A stretch of DNA of 64,000 nt from Trichoplusia ni. Its lineage: Eukaryota > Arthropoda > Insecta > Lepidoptera > Noctuidae. The DNA lies in the NCBI RefSeq assembly GCF_003590095.1, contig NC_039482.1, forward strand, positions 5,969,657 through 6,033,656, read 5' to 3'. Positions within the stretch are counted from its first letter, which is position 1. Each line of letters opens with the position of its first letter. The notes below the pieces were generated by a model, which was not told where the DNA came from, ran no database searches, and saw only the letters and a list, made by a program, of their open reading frames with translations. Both the position numbers and the translations under genes were made by a program. This document shows, in pieces, positions 44,387 through 56,239 of the stretch.

Positions 44387-44400
44387 GTTGCCATGGAAAC
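44387..44400. promoter_or_regulatory. RFX-like X-box palindrome
   Basis: GTTGCCATGGAAAC matches the RFX X-box consensus GTTRCCATGGNRAC at every defined position and lies 14 bases outside the right inverted repeat of the element ending at 44372. No adjacent gene is recognised. Confidence 0.35.
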
Positions 44401-44401
44401 C

Positions 44402-47400
44402 GAGTGTCATTAGTATTATTGCAGAAATGAATAGTGCAAACGTTGTTGTTTTGTTTTATGATTTGTCTGCAGAATTGTGCTGGTTGAGTTTTGTTTGCGT
44501 TAGGGGTATAGTTGAGTAATTACTCGATAAATGTGGGACTAGTTGAGTTCTGCGGTTTTGCCCGAGTAATTTTCATTTTTGAAACGTTTTTACAAGAGAT
44601 GTAGAAGAATTTTGGATTAACAGGGAAATACTTAGAAGATTTTAATTTAAAAAAATATTTTCGACATTATTCAGTAAAAAAAGGACAAATCGTTCGTTGT
44701 ACTCAACCAAATATAATATTGTGCCTTATTTCTTATTTCTACCTGTACCAATCATAATAAATACTTGAATCTCTTACTGCTTTTTATATAAACCTTACGA
44801 ATAAAAACAATTCTGTTATTGTTGATGACTTAATAAGTAAATTTATGTATGTGTATAACTTTAACGTTAAACCAATATATTATAGAACAAAAACTTCAAA
44901 AAATACACAGTCTAGTAAAACTTTCGCCGTCACACAAATCCAGTTCACTCCGAAGCCCCGATATCCCGGATCATCACAGTTTAGTATTCCTGAGTCGTCG
45001 CCGTCGTGACTCAAATGCACTGCGATCAGACTGGACTCTATATCGGCTAGCTATCGAGTCTGCGGACCTTTTTAGACTCATTTTCTGACTGAATGGGTCA
45101 GGTACATTCTGAATAAAATTTTCAGCCCCTATATATCCATCAGTAGATAGTTATTTGTACCTATATTATAAGAAACCAGTCAAGTGCCTGAAACAATAAA
45201 TTGCCTAATAATACCTCAAATTAATTTATCACACACCAACGAATTCATGACCATACCAAACGTTATTAATGAGTGTTTCTTTGTTATAGCTGCGGCAATA
45301 ATACGTCATTAGTTTTAAGCTTCGTCAGAGGCCTACGGCAGACTTAAACTTGGTACATCAGCCAGACGAAAGAGAGTTTACACCATCATCTTACTTGGTA
45401 CCTGGGTACCAGCTACTATGACTAAAGCCACTACAGTTTAAAATCCACAGCTCAACTATGACAAACGCAACTATTTTCCATAACAAGGAACTAGTCTGAA
45501 TACGACATCAGCTAATTCCAAGTCACCACGATTACGTAGAACATAAGTCACACCAACAAATGTGACGTCATAGTACAAAACAGTTCATTTCCAACAATTG
45601 TGCAAACACACGTCAAACGAAACGTCTCCGTTCAAGTAAATCCATTGAATTATAATGAATATGTAATGCTAAGTAAATAGATGGTAATCGATGTTTTTCC
45701 GACACAGCCAGCAACACAGCGGCAATCATTCCACAATTAGTAAGAAATAGATGAATTTGTCAGACACAATGATTATGAGGTCAGAAGGTTCAATTTTGAC
45801 AAATATAGAAATTGAAAATGATGTCAAGATTGAATAAATATTATAAAAGGTTGGATTTTTGCTGTTCTAAATAACGTTGAAGAAATAATTTTCCTATATT
45901 TTGAAAAAGTAAATAACAAGCAAAACGTCTAAAACCAAGTTAATAAGTTATACTAGCGCATTTATTAATCAATGCTTAAATTTTATGAGTTTTTCGCTGT
46001 CTAAAGCTTAGGATAATTATTTAATCGAGAAAACTCTTAAAAAGTAAGGATAAAATAATGAAAAACTGAAATTGCCGTCTAAAATATTAAACGTATTTGC
46101 CCATGAAATTCCCTCAAGCGAAAAATATATGAAAATATTTGAAGCTTCTCAACAAGAGTGGTACTTCTGTATCTCATTACATCTTGATTTATTAAGTTGT
46201 CAATACGAATGAGGAAACAACACTAATGATATTAGTAAACGTACGATGAATGGATAATTAATAATTATTTGCTGTTATTTTATCCCAGGTTAAGGATAAA
46301 TCTATAGTTTTTGGAAAACAGACAATTATATACCTATCGGTAATCCCTCATTTAAACTATGACTTATGTAATACCTGCAGGTTTACTCCTAACATAATCG
46401 TGTTTCGTTTAAGATCGAGTAGGTACTGGAACGCAACACTAGCGCCAATACATGCAGTGGCACAAATTGGAACTACGCTGAATCGATTAACAACAGCACA
46501 TTTTTTTCTTCGAATACCATAAAATTGTTATTTAATTTTTCCAATTCGTCACTCCAAATTTATCGTTATTTTATATATTCCTTAGTGTCCCTACCTTTTG
46601 TAAATGTTGTCATTGGCCAAAACTAACCGTGAAGAGACAGAAAAAAAACAGCGCTTTTAAATACAACATCGCTAATCGATCTTGGCTTGGTTAAATAGTA
46701 CCAATTTAGGATCGAATCATATTCAAAACATAACCCGAAACTTTCAGTAGTACCTAACCGTGCTGTATTAAAATACGCTGGTATAGCATTTCTTAGGCTG
46801 TGTTCGCCTACAAAAGTTAGATAAGTCTGCTTTGTTACTGGTCTGGACTATTATAATGAGACTTGCATAGTTTTAGTGACATTTGGTGAGTTAGTCAAAT
46901 CTGAGCTCAAAATCATTGCATTAATATCTTCAATAAAACATAAATTAAAAATTTAAAAACTCCCGACCCAAATTAGAACCATGCAGAGAACTAGTCAAGA
47001 TAAATTAAATGAGCCCAAACTCGATGGTATACCAGGGATGCGTCTCCTAACTTCGAGCCCTAACAGCAGACCTGTGACCTTGAAGATCTGAACCGATTTC
47101 CGCCAAATATAGCCAGCCAAGAACAGTCTCGACTGATATTACGACTGTTATAGCGGCACCCGAAATACATCATCTGTGGTTATTGTTAAACGTCTTGCTA
47201 TCATGGTTCGTAAGACATATTATAAATTGATTCTAATTACAATACATTATAATGTGATAATGATTAAAAAGGGTTTTATTTAGAACATGCTAAGCATAAA
47301 GATAAATTACATTTTATTAGAAGCTATTATTAGTCTAAGATCAAGAAATAGCTGTCTAATTTCTAATTGCTCAGAATTAAACTGGATTGTTAAAAAGTGA

Positions 47401-48300
47401 TAGGTAGTTAAAATTGAAACAAACTCTGTTCTATCATTTGGCAGGTGTTGGGACTTAAGATAGCCTTAGCATGCAATGAAATAAAGTTGGTCACTATCAA
47501 CCAAAACAAACAACCCGAATTACATAAGCAGCTTCATAACCCCAGAATCGATTAACACCAACAATTAACGATTATTGATTACACATTAAATTAACTCGAC
47601 ACATAATACAACAATAGATCATCAAAACAATCTACCAGCCGGCCATCTGATATTCTAGGCGTGGGGTCAACGACTTTTGTAGCCAAAGAGTAACTTCGCA
47701 GATACGAAACTCCTTTGTAGTTCGAGTGGTCACTCCAAGTTTTCCCATTTTGTCGAACTGTTTCAATATGGAGTTTGAAGTTATGTGGATTCGATATGTG
47801 TTGGTTATAGTGATTTTTAACACTTAGGTTATGTACTCTTGTGTTCGAATTTGTTAAAGGTACACTATTCTTAAAGAAAGCCTAAAGTATGCAATTTGAA
47901 AGTAATTTATTTTATTCAAATAAAAAAAATATAAAGTTTCAAGCGATTAGGTTTTTAGACAAAATATTTATTGCACACCACACAAGTACAGGATTGGATA
48001 CAAACAAATAGTTACAAGGTGTCACAATGGGCGGTCTTATCACTAAAAGCATTCGCAGATTTGTATTATATTAAAAATACCTGCATTTCAATCTAGTAAT
48101 TTCCAAAGCTTTCAACAACAATTTCTCTAACTTATCCATTTGCAACATTCCTACCAATTTAATAAAACAATTAACTATTACTGGAACAAACTAAAACAAC
48201 TGAACTACAAGCAACTCAAACAAACCAACATTCCATAATCCATTAGGCATAATTACATAGACATAATACAATTCAAAGGAGTGTCCTCTCTTCAATTACG
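44402..48300. other. Long stretch without a recognised gene
   Basis: A GC-rich patch at 44920-45080 holds a 79-codon plus frame with CGTCGCCGTCGTGAC, but splice sites and family are unclear. 46983-47093 (+) is a 36-residue frame starting MQRTSQDKLNEP; it is chance-length. 47090-47140 (GAACCGATTTCCGCCAAATA) looks like a piece of a common interspersed repeat. The rest is featureless. Confidence 0.35.
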
Positions 48301-48315
48301 AGTTGGCTGTTCTAT

Positions 48316-48357
48316 GGCCGGGCAAGTGCTTCACTGGCGTTATGCCAGTGCGCGGCC
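48316..48357. repeat. GC-rich perfect hairpin
   Basis: CACTGGC (48332-48338), loop GTTAT, GCCAGTG (48344-48350), with an outer GGCCG / CGGCC pair at 48316-48320 and 48353-48357. It stands out in an AT-rich context and is not followed by a T run. Confidence 0.6.
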
Positions 48358-48399
48358 AATTTTATTAAAAACTGTCTAGTATTGTTCCCATCTGTTGCA

Positions 48400-49780
48400 T
48401 TTATATACACGTGTGATCATTTATGTTTAAATATTCGATGACGTATTATCTTTACTTTAAGTTGGCTCTTTCGGTGTATCATATTTTTCGACAGGATTTT
48501 CAGACAGGAATAATTTTCCATTTCATTTAGAAACTATGTTTACAGTGCATAATGCTATTTCTCCTTGGGAACTTATCGAAGGATTTCCTTTAAAAATTAA
48601 CACTTCGTAATATTTTTTAGAATAGAATGAAGACCTTTCGTTACTAACTAAAACAAATCTTTAGTTCAGTCATCAGCTTACTACGTCACTTGAAGCTTTT
48701 TGTTAATCCGAAATAAGAAGAATATCAAGCTATTTTTATTAACTAACTAACTGACTGTCAATTGAGACATTTACTTTAAACCTAAATTCAGAACAATGCT
48801 CAATCCTTGTCTAAATGGATCAGTCAGGCCCAGCAGTGGGTAACGTTTAGACTGGTACCATTAAACACAAATTATTTCTCCAATATTCAACAGAGTCGTA
48901 TAAACGTTGTTTTTCGACTGATTACGCAGCGATAATAATGTACACCGCCGCCAACAGTTGAGTGATTTGTTAATTAGTAACGGCACCGTAATTATGTGCA
49001 AACTGTGTTCGCTACTGTATCGATAGTTCATTCGTTTATTAATTAAGATGAATTATACAATTCCGACATTTAGTCAAGTTCATTAACAATTGAATTTTCA
49101 CTATTATACTTTTGTTGAAGTGTTTTTGTCTATGTGAGTGATAACTGAAATCTATTTTTACCAAATGTAGAGTTGGCACATAATATAGAAAGAACTTATT
49201 GTGAGGTTATCTTAAGATGTGTTTTGGACTTGAATTCCCACAGTTTTAGGAGTCTGCTACTTCTTTTAAAGTAAGACTTTCTACTGTGTATAAGGCAGTT
49301 CTACGCCTTCGTGGCATAACAAATGGAAAAACACTGAAAGAGAAGAGAATACTGTGGTACTATCCGGTAAGATTAATCTCTACCTTGCCCAGAGCGGATA
49401 GAGTCCATGACAAATAAAATATTTCAAGAAAATCACAACAAAATTAATTAAATAAATTTCCTTAAAATACTGAATAAGCTATCAGAAAACTTTTAAGAAT
49501 TTATACAAAAATACGTCCTAAGAGAAAACTGTTGTAATTTCTACATCTTTCATTTACGCTTTCCTAACTATTGATGTTAACGATACAAACAAATCGCGCA
49601 CTAGTTTCAAAAGTGTTTGTGATGACTTGAAGTGTTTCCGTAATGTTTATGTAATCCCTACACACATACATCGAAAGTGTTTTGTATGGGGAAACAAAAA
49701 CAGCCATGTGTTGACACGGTTTAGAATATAGGACTCTTGCATTAGTTTAGGAAAGAGTTTGAAAGCTGTTTGAAACATTT
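48400..49780. other. Intergenic or intronic DNA
   Basis: AT-rich. A short CCCAGCAGTGGG at about 48831-48842 recalls LINE tails but has no supporting context. I see no gene. Confidence 0.4.
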
Positions 49781-49789
49781 TATCCTCAA

Positions 49790-49983
49790 AATCTATTCTA
49801 ATATATAAATCTGAAGAGTTTGTTTGAACGAAAATATTTTTGTGTTCAATAGACCATTCATCGAGAAAGGTTTTAGGCTATATAACAACACGCTGCAACT
49901 GAAAATGTGGCAAAAACGGGGAAAAATATTCATCTTCGAGGGGTCCTATTCTAAAATTCCTAACTTATATCTTCTAACCAAAA
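49790..49983 (-). repeat. CTAGCTGTTGCCCGCG-family repeat, inverted, head missing
   Basis: On the minus strand, GGTTAGAAGATATAAGTTAG ... TTCCTCGAAGATGAATATTT ... CTTTCTCGATGAATGGTC ... CAAACAAACTCTTCAG matches the inner and 3' parts of copies A-D. The first 30 or so bases are absent. Confidence 0.75.
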
Positions 49984-50024
49984 GTAATTGTAAATTGATT
50001 TGCTCTCACCTATCCCTATTTTCC

Positions 50025-50235
50025 CAAGTTTTTTTTTATACACCCACTCTTTCTTGTTTGCTTGTTTTTCATTCCGGTTGGATTTTCGCAACTCAATTTG
50101 AGGCACTTCCCGATAAGCTAGCGGGCTGATATTTTCAGAACAGCTTCAAATCAGATGAAAATGCAATTTACATTAATGAAGCTGGAATGATTTTGAAAAT
50201 AATTGAAAGGATATTTTTGAAAATAAAATCGATTG
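50025..50235 (+). repeat. CCCGATAAGCTAGC interspersed repeat, copy 2
   Basis: TTCCGGTTGGATTTTCGCAA, CACTTCCCGATAAGCTAGCG, GGCTGATATTTTCAGAACAG and CAGATGAAAATGCAATTTAC correspond in order to 40040-40300 read in reverse. Confidence 0.75.
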
Positions 50236-50315
50236 ATTGATAAAAATCTGTTTGAGTACTCACCAGCAAATTTGTTTGTCAGCCACCAACGAAGTTATGA
50301 CCGCAGCAACAGTGC

Positions 50316-50395
50316 TTAACATATACGGGGCCCAGCACCCTACTACCTGTTTTTGTTCGACTCGGCAGTCGGGTGCTGGGCTCCGAATATATTAA
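50316..50395. repeat. Strong inverted repeat, 25-bp arms, 30-nt loop
   Basis: Arms at 50316-50340 and 50371-50395 pair at about 22 of 25 positions, with the core CCCAGCACCC / GGGTGCTGGG. The GC-rich stem is capped by AT-rich outer ends (TTAA...TTAA). The loop contains CTGTTTTTGTTCGACTCGGC. Confidence 0.85.
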
Positions 50396-50459
50396 CCTTT
50401 ATCTTCATTTGTAGGACTTGTTGTTATACTCGAAGCCGCACTAGAAAAATCACTGAAAA

Positions 50460-50580
50460 TTTCAAACATTAACTGTCACGGTTCATGAGATACAGCCTGG
50501 TGATGGAAGAGCGGACAGACTGAAGGACACGTACACATAGCGGGCCTCCATTAATACGCTTCCATTTGTATGCCTAAAAA
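50460..50580 (+). repeat. GGGTTCCGTA-family repeat, 3' part, diverged
   Basis: AACTGTCACGGTTCATGAGA, TACAGCCTGGTGATGGAAGA, CGGACAGACTGAAGGAC and CTTCCATTTGTATGCC keep the family order with many changes. Confidence 0.55.
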
Positions 50581-50589
50581 GTTCACAGA

Positions 50590-53380
50590 TCATAAAAATG
50601 TAGCCCGAAAATTTTAGTGATTCTACTAAAAACCCTTAGTAACAACATCTTTCTTCTAATATATAAAATTCCCGTGTCACGATGTTACTTACCGTACCGT
50701 ACCGTTGTCCTCTGAAACGGCCTGAGGTAGGTCTGAGAATCAACCAACATCTATAATCATAATATAATCATTTGGCAAAATACAGTTACTAAGAGTATAT
50801 AAGACAGTCTGTCATAAACATTCAGTTGTTTAAGTATCGTTCAAATATTTTGTACCGTGACACCCACGCTCGCATTGTCTGCCCATTCCGTTCCCAGAAA
50901 TGATAAGTCCTTGTAAATTATAGCAGTTCCATTCAGTTTTGATGGCTGGACCTTTATTTATTACTTATAAAGGTGAATACTAGATTCGGTCATTACATAA
51001 CACCCTGTAAGTAAACTGTTCTATTGCTGGCCAAAGACTTTTTCTTGTGGAAAAGCATTATAATAATCTTTCAAAGATTTATGAAGTATGTTCACGTATA
51101 TGTTCAATTATGTTCACAAAATTATCATTATTTATTGTAAAAAGGCACATGGTACGATTTCCAACACAACAATTTGCAGATAGTTTGTCTGATGGATCGA
51201 TTTTGATTATCCTTAATGTTTTTGGGCTTAGATAGAGTTAAGATAAGAACTCTTTTAAACTAAATGTTTTCCAAAGGAACATAAGATTTCGTAAATTTTT
51301 AACTTAATGATCTATAAACGTAGCGCTTTTCCGAATCAAAATTGATCCTTGTAAAATTAAATCACTACTTTATTATATCGCAAAAATATCGTCGAAATCT
51401 CGTAAAAGAACGAGCCTTTACTGATAAACTCGTCATATAATACAAGCCATTGTAGGAGGGTTCATTCAGTTAAACGCGAGCGGTTCAAAGATTACATTAT
51501 GATTGAAGCGTGGGCGTAGTGCAGGCCTTATCGCGTGCCGCCACGTTACGTAACCGATACACTAGGGATGGGAAAATATTATCGATGTATCGATATCATT
51601 TATGGTAATTAAAAAATATATGGTGAGCGCGTTGGACTATAATATGATTAAATGCTTAGTAATGTGTGATAAAGAAGACTTAGAACCCTTGTTTGTTTAC
51701 TAAATTATTCGAATCTTATTAGATAGTTAATAAATGAGACAGCATGTCTGTGATTCCGTGGTGTACTAAAGAATATTCTAATCTAATCTAGACTAAAACT
51801 GCCGCTGATAGGTAGGAACATAATATGACCAAAACCAATAATGGAAAACGTGAACATTATAATAAAACCGTATAGGCAAACTGTCACAGATGTAAGGAAA
51901 GCTTTTTACCCGATTGCAATTATTTCAACACAACAAATACACCAACATATCTCTTACTCCCTAAATTCACTCAAATATTAAAACATTTTCAACAAAAGCA
52001 AGCCAAAATCCGACTTAAAAGCCTTAGTACAGTTAAATAAATGGGTCTCTAAATCAAACTGCTTCCCTCTAACGCATAACATTTAAAATTGTGAATAGTG
52101 CTGGCACGGATTCAGAAATATAAATCAAGCTGAGCTAAAAATTGCAATACTGCATGCATCGTAACCCATATAGCTAGAACAAGTGACCCATTTTTGCAAG
52201 GGAATTTACAAATGCGCTGAAAATGGGTAGAAATTTATAACGGGTTAAAGTTATGAGCTAGATTGTAATGCTTTGTTGGACTAAACAAAACAATTCTACC
52301 TATGTTAAAGTGAAGGTTAATGGAGATTGTTTTGTTTTAGAGTCGTAGTTAAAGTAGAAAATATCGAAAAATTAATTTAGATATGCAAAAAGGCTGGAAG
52401 CTCGACGACATAGCTTGGGATTAGAGGCGCAACCAAGTTTGTGGACATGAATAAAAATTGCAGTCGTTTAATATAAAATATTGCTATCTACTAACATCAG
52501 AAGATGATTACAACACAACTTTGGAAAAAGCTCAACATAACTGTAAAGGTCCTTATTATTGATCATTACTCACTATTTAAGAATTGAAATGAGCATTTAA
52601 AACAATTATTTAAATTAAACGTAACTTATACAACAATTAACATACGCAACATTCTTCAACATCTTGTTCCGTTCATTGTTTTAACATCCATGACCTACGT
52701 CTGCACTGGGCATAATGCCATCTTAGAAGGCCGAATGCCCACTTCATCATGCAACGCCATTACAACTTCTTTTGTAAAATTGAATCTGCAACAGGCATTC
52801 AGACCACACACTAAAAATCGATAAAAGACACCCACGATAGCGCCTCGGGCGTTAAATCTCAATCGGTTCGTTTCATCGACAAACACTGGGAGTTATCGAT
52901 AAATCGTCGCACAACACTACGATAATTGACAGTTCGTAGTTTACGAGTGTTTAAAAATCGGTACGTTGTAAATTATGCGGTATATTGTCACTGTTTTTGG
53001 GTATATTTCGTAACGAAATGGTATTTTATTTCTTTATTCTTTAATGTTTTGTGAATGATTTATTTTTGTGTCTCACGGTAGCATTATGTAAAAAGATATG
53101 TTTCTCATTAAGATTCTACGATAAAACAAAGATAAAATATCACATATTTTAATAAACTTTAGACATTACAGGGCTAAGCTACGTAACTTATTGAAAAGGA
53201 TTCTCAACTTTTCGTTCTCGTCTATCATCATTAAAACTATAGCTATGTGACTTGTCTCTCAAGGAATTATGATACTAATCTATCACTGGAAGCCAGTCTA
53301 TCAATTCACAACCAAAACTGATATAGAAATCTATTTCAAATCAAGCTCACTGCACCTAACATCAGCTAGCAAGGCAGGAC
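50590..53380. other. Long stretch without a recognised gene
   Basis: At 51565 the sequence CTAGGGATGGGAAAATATTA resembles a hAT-type end, but no partner end is found. A 63-codon minus frame at 52695-52886 runs out through GGCATTATGCCCAGTGCAGA, probably a decayed LINE tail. The rest is featureless. Confidence 0.35.
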
Positions 53381-53387
53381 TTGCGTA

Positions 53388-53448
53388 CGAGGAAGCGAGA
53401 TGGAACTATAAGCCACATATAGCGACTTCTCGCTTCTACAACAGCAAC
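53388..53448 (+). repeat. Dispersed palindromic repeat, copy 12
   Basis: GAAGCGAGATGGAACTATAA and GCCACATATAGCGACTTCTC, then GCTTCTACAACAGCAACTGT. It is followed by AAAGTCTCATAGTACAGG, shared with the region after 61963. Confidence 0.65.
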
Positions 53449-53499
53449 TGTCCTTTAAAGTCTCATAGTACAGGTATAGGAGTTAATTATCATAGGTAT

Positions 53500-53665
53500 C
53501 GGTTCAGGGTGCATGTATTAAAGGGGAGGAAAATGAGGAAATGCAATATCCGAGCGGCAACCGGCAACCCGAACGGGGATTCAGGCAGGCAATTAATACC
53601 GCTATTGCAGAACGTACGGCAATCACTGGCGCCCTTGTCGACGTGTATTTGAGGTTATCGGGCGC
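53500..53665. other. CpG-rich unassigned block
   Basis: 53530-53660 is GC- and CpG-rich (CCGAGCGGCAACCGGCAACC, GGCGCCCTTGTCGACGTG). Both strands stay open (53269-53652 + and 53504-53794 -) without family motifs. It could be an unrecognised repeat or an exon. Confidence 0.3.
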
Positions 53666-53799
53666 TAAATTAACGTATTTCTTCTTGTGTAAGGAAGTTG
53701 TTGCTGTGAGGTTTTGAAATATGGATATTGTTGTATCACCGTCTCCCGTTTCGCTTCCAAAATTGGCATGCGCTCCTAAAAGTGCCGAGTACAAAAGAA

Positions 53800-55735
53800 G
53801 TGTGTGAGGTTAGGATAGTTATAAATATATAGTTAGCAACGCAACGTTTTCTATATTTATATATTAGAATATGTTTAGCATGTTTGTTATTGCACTAGAA
53901 TTTCACCAAACGTGATTTTAAAATCGATTTATCGAGTTCATCCGTTGATAAAATGTTGTTGTCGGAATTAGGACATGTCTTTTCTAGTAACATAAAGATA
54001 ATCGTACTAATTAGACTACTAGAAAGATAATAACTTGACTTTTCTTATCAACCTTTATGGGTAAACTGCTCACAAACTAAATAAAATGTTTTGAAAACAA
54101 TTCTTTTGCAGAATAGTCGGCTGTTTGCGTCACGACGAGGCGTGGGATTTAACTCCATTATAATTCTATTGCCATCAATAAAAACTATGAATTATAATCA
54201 TTTAACAAATAATGACTTATTATTCTCATGTACTTGTACCACTTCATAATTTGCGTTTTTAAATTATGTTGACGGGTTTGTTGAACGTATAATTCTATGA
54301 TTATTTTTATGTTTGAGTTTCTATTTGTGCTAAAATATCTATTATCAAATTAAATTTGTAGTGTTCATGTTATTTTTAATAACCTGCTATTTGACGTAGT
54401 TTTTAATTATGCGGCATTTTTTTATATAAAAACCTCTTCCATAATGAGGCATTCAATTCACATGCAGTAGACACCCAGACTCGGACCAATAATTCTATTC
54501 CATGCTTGTCCTAGCCCCTTTAGAATCCGCGATACCTACGATACGCACAGCGGGTTTAGCGCGAGGACCTTTAATTATCACATTTTACAAAAACATAAAT
54601 ACTAATTTCACTAAAGGAGGGGTAATGTACAAGACGATAACAAATTCCCGTATAACGTCATATTCACAAGAACATAATCGTTTCAGAAGTCACGTAACTA
54701 CATGGAAAACTATAGGAAATCTCCTTTTCTCCGTCATAATCCTTTATTAAGCCATGAAAGCTTTCAATTCCACATTCAAGTTTAACAAACAAGATTATGA
54801 CGTAAAACAGAAGTTTGACACGTCATCCTGTATATATTTCATTCGAAACAACTTGTTAAAGTAAAATACATTTTAATTTCAAGCAGTTAAAGTCGAAATT
54901 GTTTTGTTTGCACGTTAAATATTTTTGTTAGGGAAAATTAAGTTTTATTGTTTTGTAACAGAGTTGAATTTTAAATGGCAGTGTGTGTAATTATTTTAGG
55001 GTTGTCAAAAGTTTATGTTGTCTGTGATGTAAATTTTGTTTAGAATATGGAGACGTTTAACAAGTTGAGTATGTACATATGTTTCGTTCAAATTAAATTT
55101 GTTTTGTAATCTTTTGCTACAGTCCTTATAGAATAAGGAGGGTTAAACGGGATGCTTCTGGGTAATATTGAAATATGAAATCATTTATTATTAACATTAA
55201 CAACTAAAATAATGTCAATAAAAAAATGGTTCTTATCAACAAGACAAAATCTGTCGCATAAGGTATACCTACCTATAAATACTAACATAAAAACGAATTA
55301 TAGAAGGCACCTAAAATTAAATAATTAATATGCAAGGAATGCGTTACATATTATTAGTCAATTCAAAAGCTTTTTACAATAAATTTCACTTTTAATTTAT
55401 ACCCTTCCACAATCAACCTTTAAAATTGGTACAACCATAAACGAAATTACTGCAAACTGTAATTCCTATCAAAATTACAGAAATTCATTAGTCTACTAAT
55501 AAGTAAAGCGTGTTTCTAAAATACAGTCAAACACGCAACATTGAATACTATCCATCACAGCTAAGGGTGAAAACTGTTTATCAAAGGGAATTAATTAAAA
55601 AGCCTCATTACTAAGCAATAGAGTTCAAATTCCCTTGCAGCGCTGGTTGATTGGAGTTAATCACTATGTCTACCAAACATTGCAGCGAAACATGTTTACC
55701 AAAGGTTAATGCAGAAAACATAGACCAGGTAAAGT
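53800..55735. other. Long stretch without a recognised gene
   Basis: AT-rich. The 82-codon frame at 54502-54750 (+) has no family signature. I see no repeat. Confidence 0.4.
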
Positions 55736-55739
55736 GTAG

Positions 55740-55862
55740 AGGCGATCTATCTAGCCTATATGTGAGGCAAATTGCGTCCGAATCCGTTCAGTGGTTTTTG
55801 AGTAAAAGTGTAACAAACATCCATTCATACTTACAAACTTTCACGTTTATAATATTAGTAGG
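55740..55862 (+). repeat. Interspersed repeat 3' half, interrupted at its end by a SINE
   Basis: AATCCGTTCAGTGGTTTTTG, AAAGTGTAACAAACATCCAT and TCACGTTTATAATATTAGTA match 22195 and 29588. Its terminal GTAGGAT overlaps the left target duplication of the SINE that follows. Confidence 0.7.
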
Positions 55863-55876
55863 ATGGTTAATAAAAG

Positions 55877-56221
55877 ATGGTTAATAAGTGGAGGCTAAGC
55901 TATAACCGCATAAGTGATTCGATCACAGGTTAAGCTATGCTTGACGCGGTTGGTCCGTAGATGGGTGACCATCTTTGTCATAACGAGTTCCTCCGTGTTT
56001 CGGAAGGCACGTTAAATTGTGGGTCCCGGCTGTTATTCCTACATCTTTGACAGTCGTTACAGGTAGTCAGAAGCTTGAAAAAGTCTGACAGCTAGTCTAA
56101 CCAAGGGGTATCGTGTTGCCTAGGTAACTGGGTTGAGGAGGTCAGATAGGCAGTCGCCGAAACCGGTTGGACTGGTAGCCGACCCCAACATAGTTGGGAA
56201 AAGGCTAGGCCAATGATGATG
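55877..56221 (+). mobile_element. Full-length 5S rRNA-derived SINE with 17-bp target duplication
   Basis: AGGATGGTTAATAAAAG stands at 55860-55876 and identically at 56222-56238. The 5' part resembles 5S rRNA: GATCACAGGTTAAGCTATGC, GACGCGGTTGGTCCGTAGAT and GGGTGACCAT parallel the 5S segments with 'GTTAAGC', 'GCGGTTAGTAC' and 'GGATGGGTGACC', which hold the A box, intermediate element and C box of the type 1 RNA polymerase III promoter. The 3' part (GGTTGGACTGGTAGCCGACC, CCAACATAGTTGGGAAAAGG, then GATGATG) is shared with the LINE-like tail at 42005. The exact duplication implies a recent insertion by a LINE machinery. Confidence 0.88.
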
Positions 56222-56239
56222 AGGATGGTTAATAAAAGT

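Noticed and set aside
51565..51600. hAT element end CTAGGGATGGGAAAATA
   Set aside because: No matching inverted end or target duplication found nearby.
53269..53652. 127-codon plus-strand frame
   Set aside because: It spans a palindromic repeat copy and a CpG-rich block open on both strands; no start context, splice sites or motif.
55915..55985. 5S rRNA gene
   Set aside because: Only the internal part resembles 5S; the sequence continues into a LINE-like tail and is bounded by target duplications.
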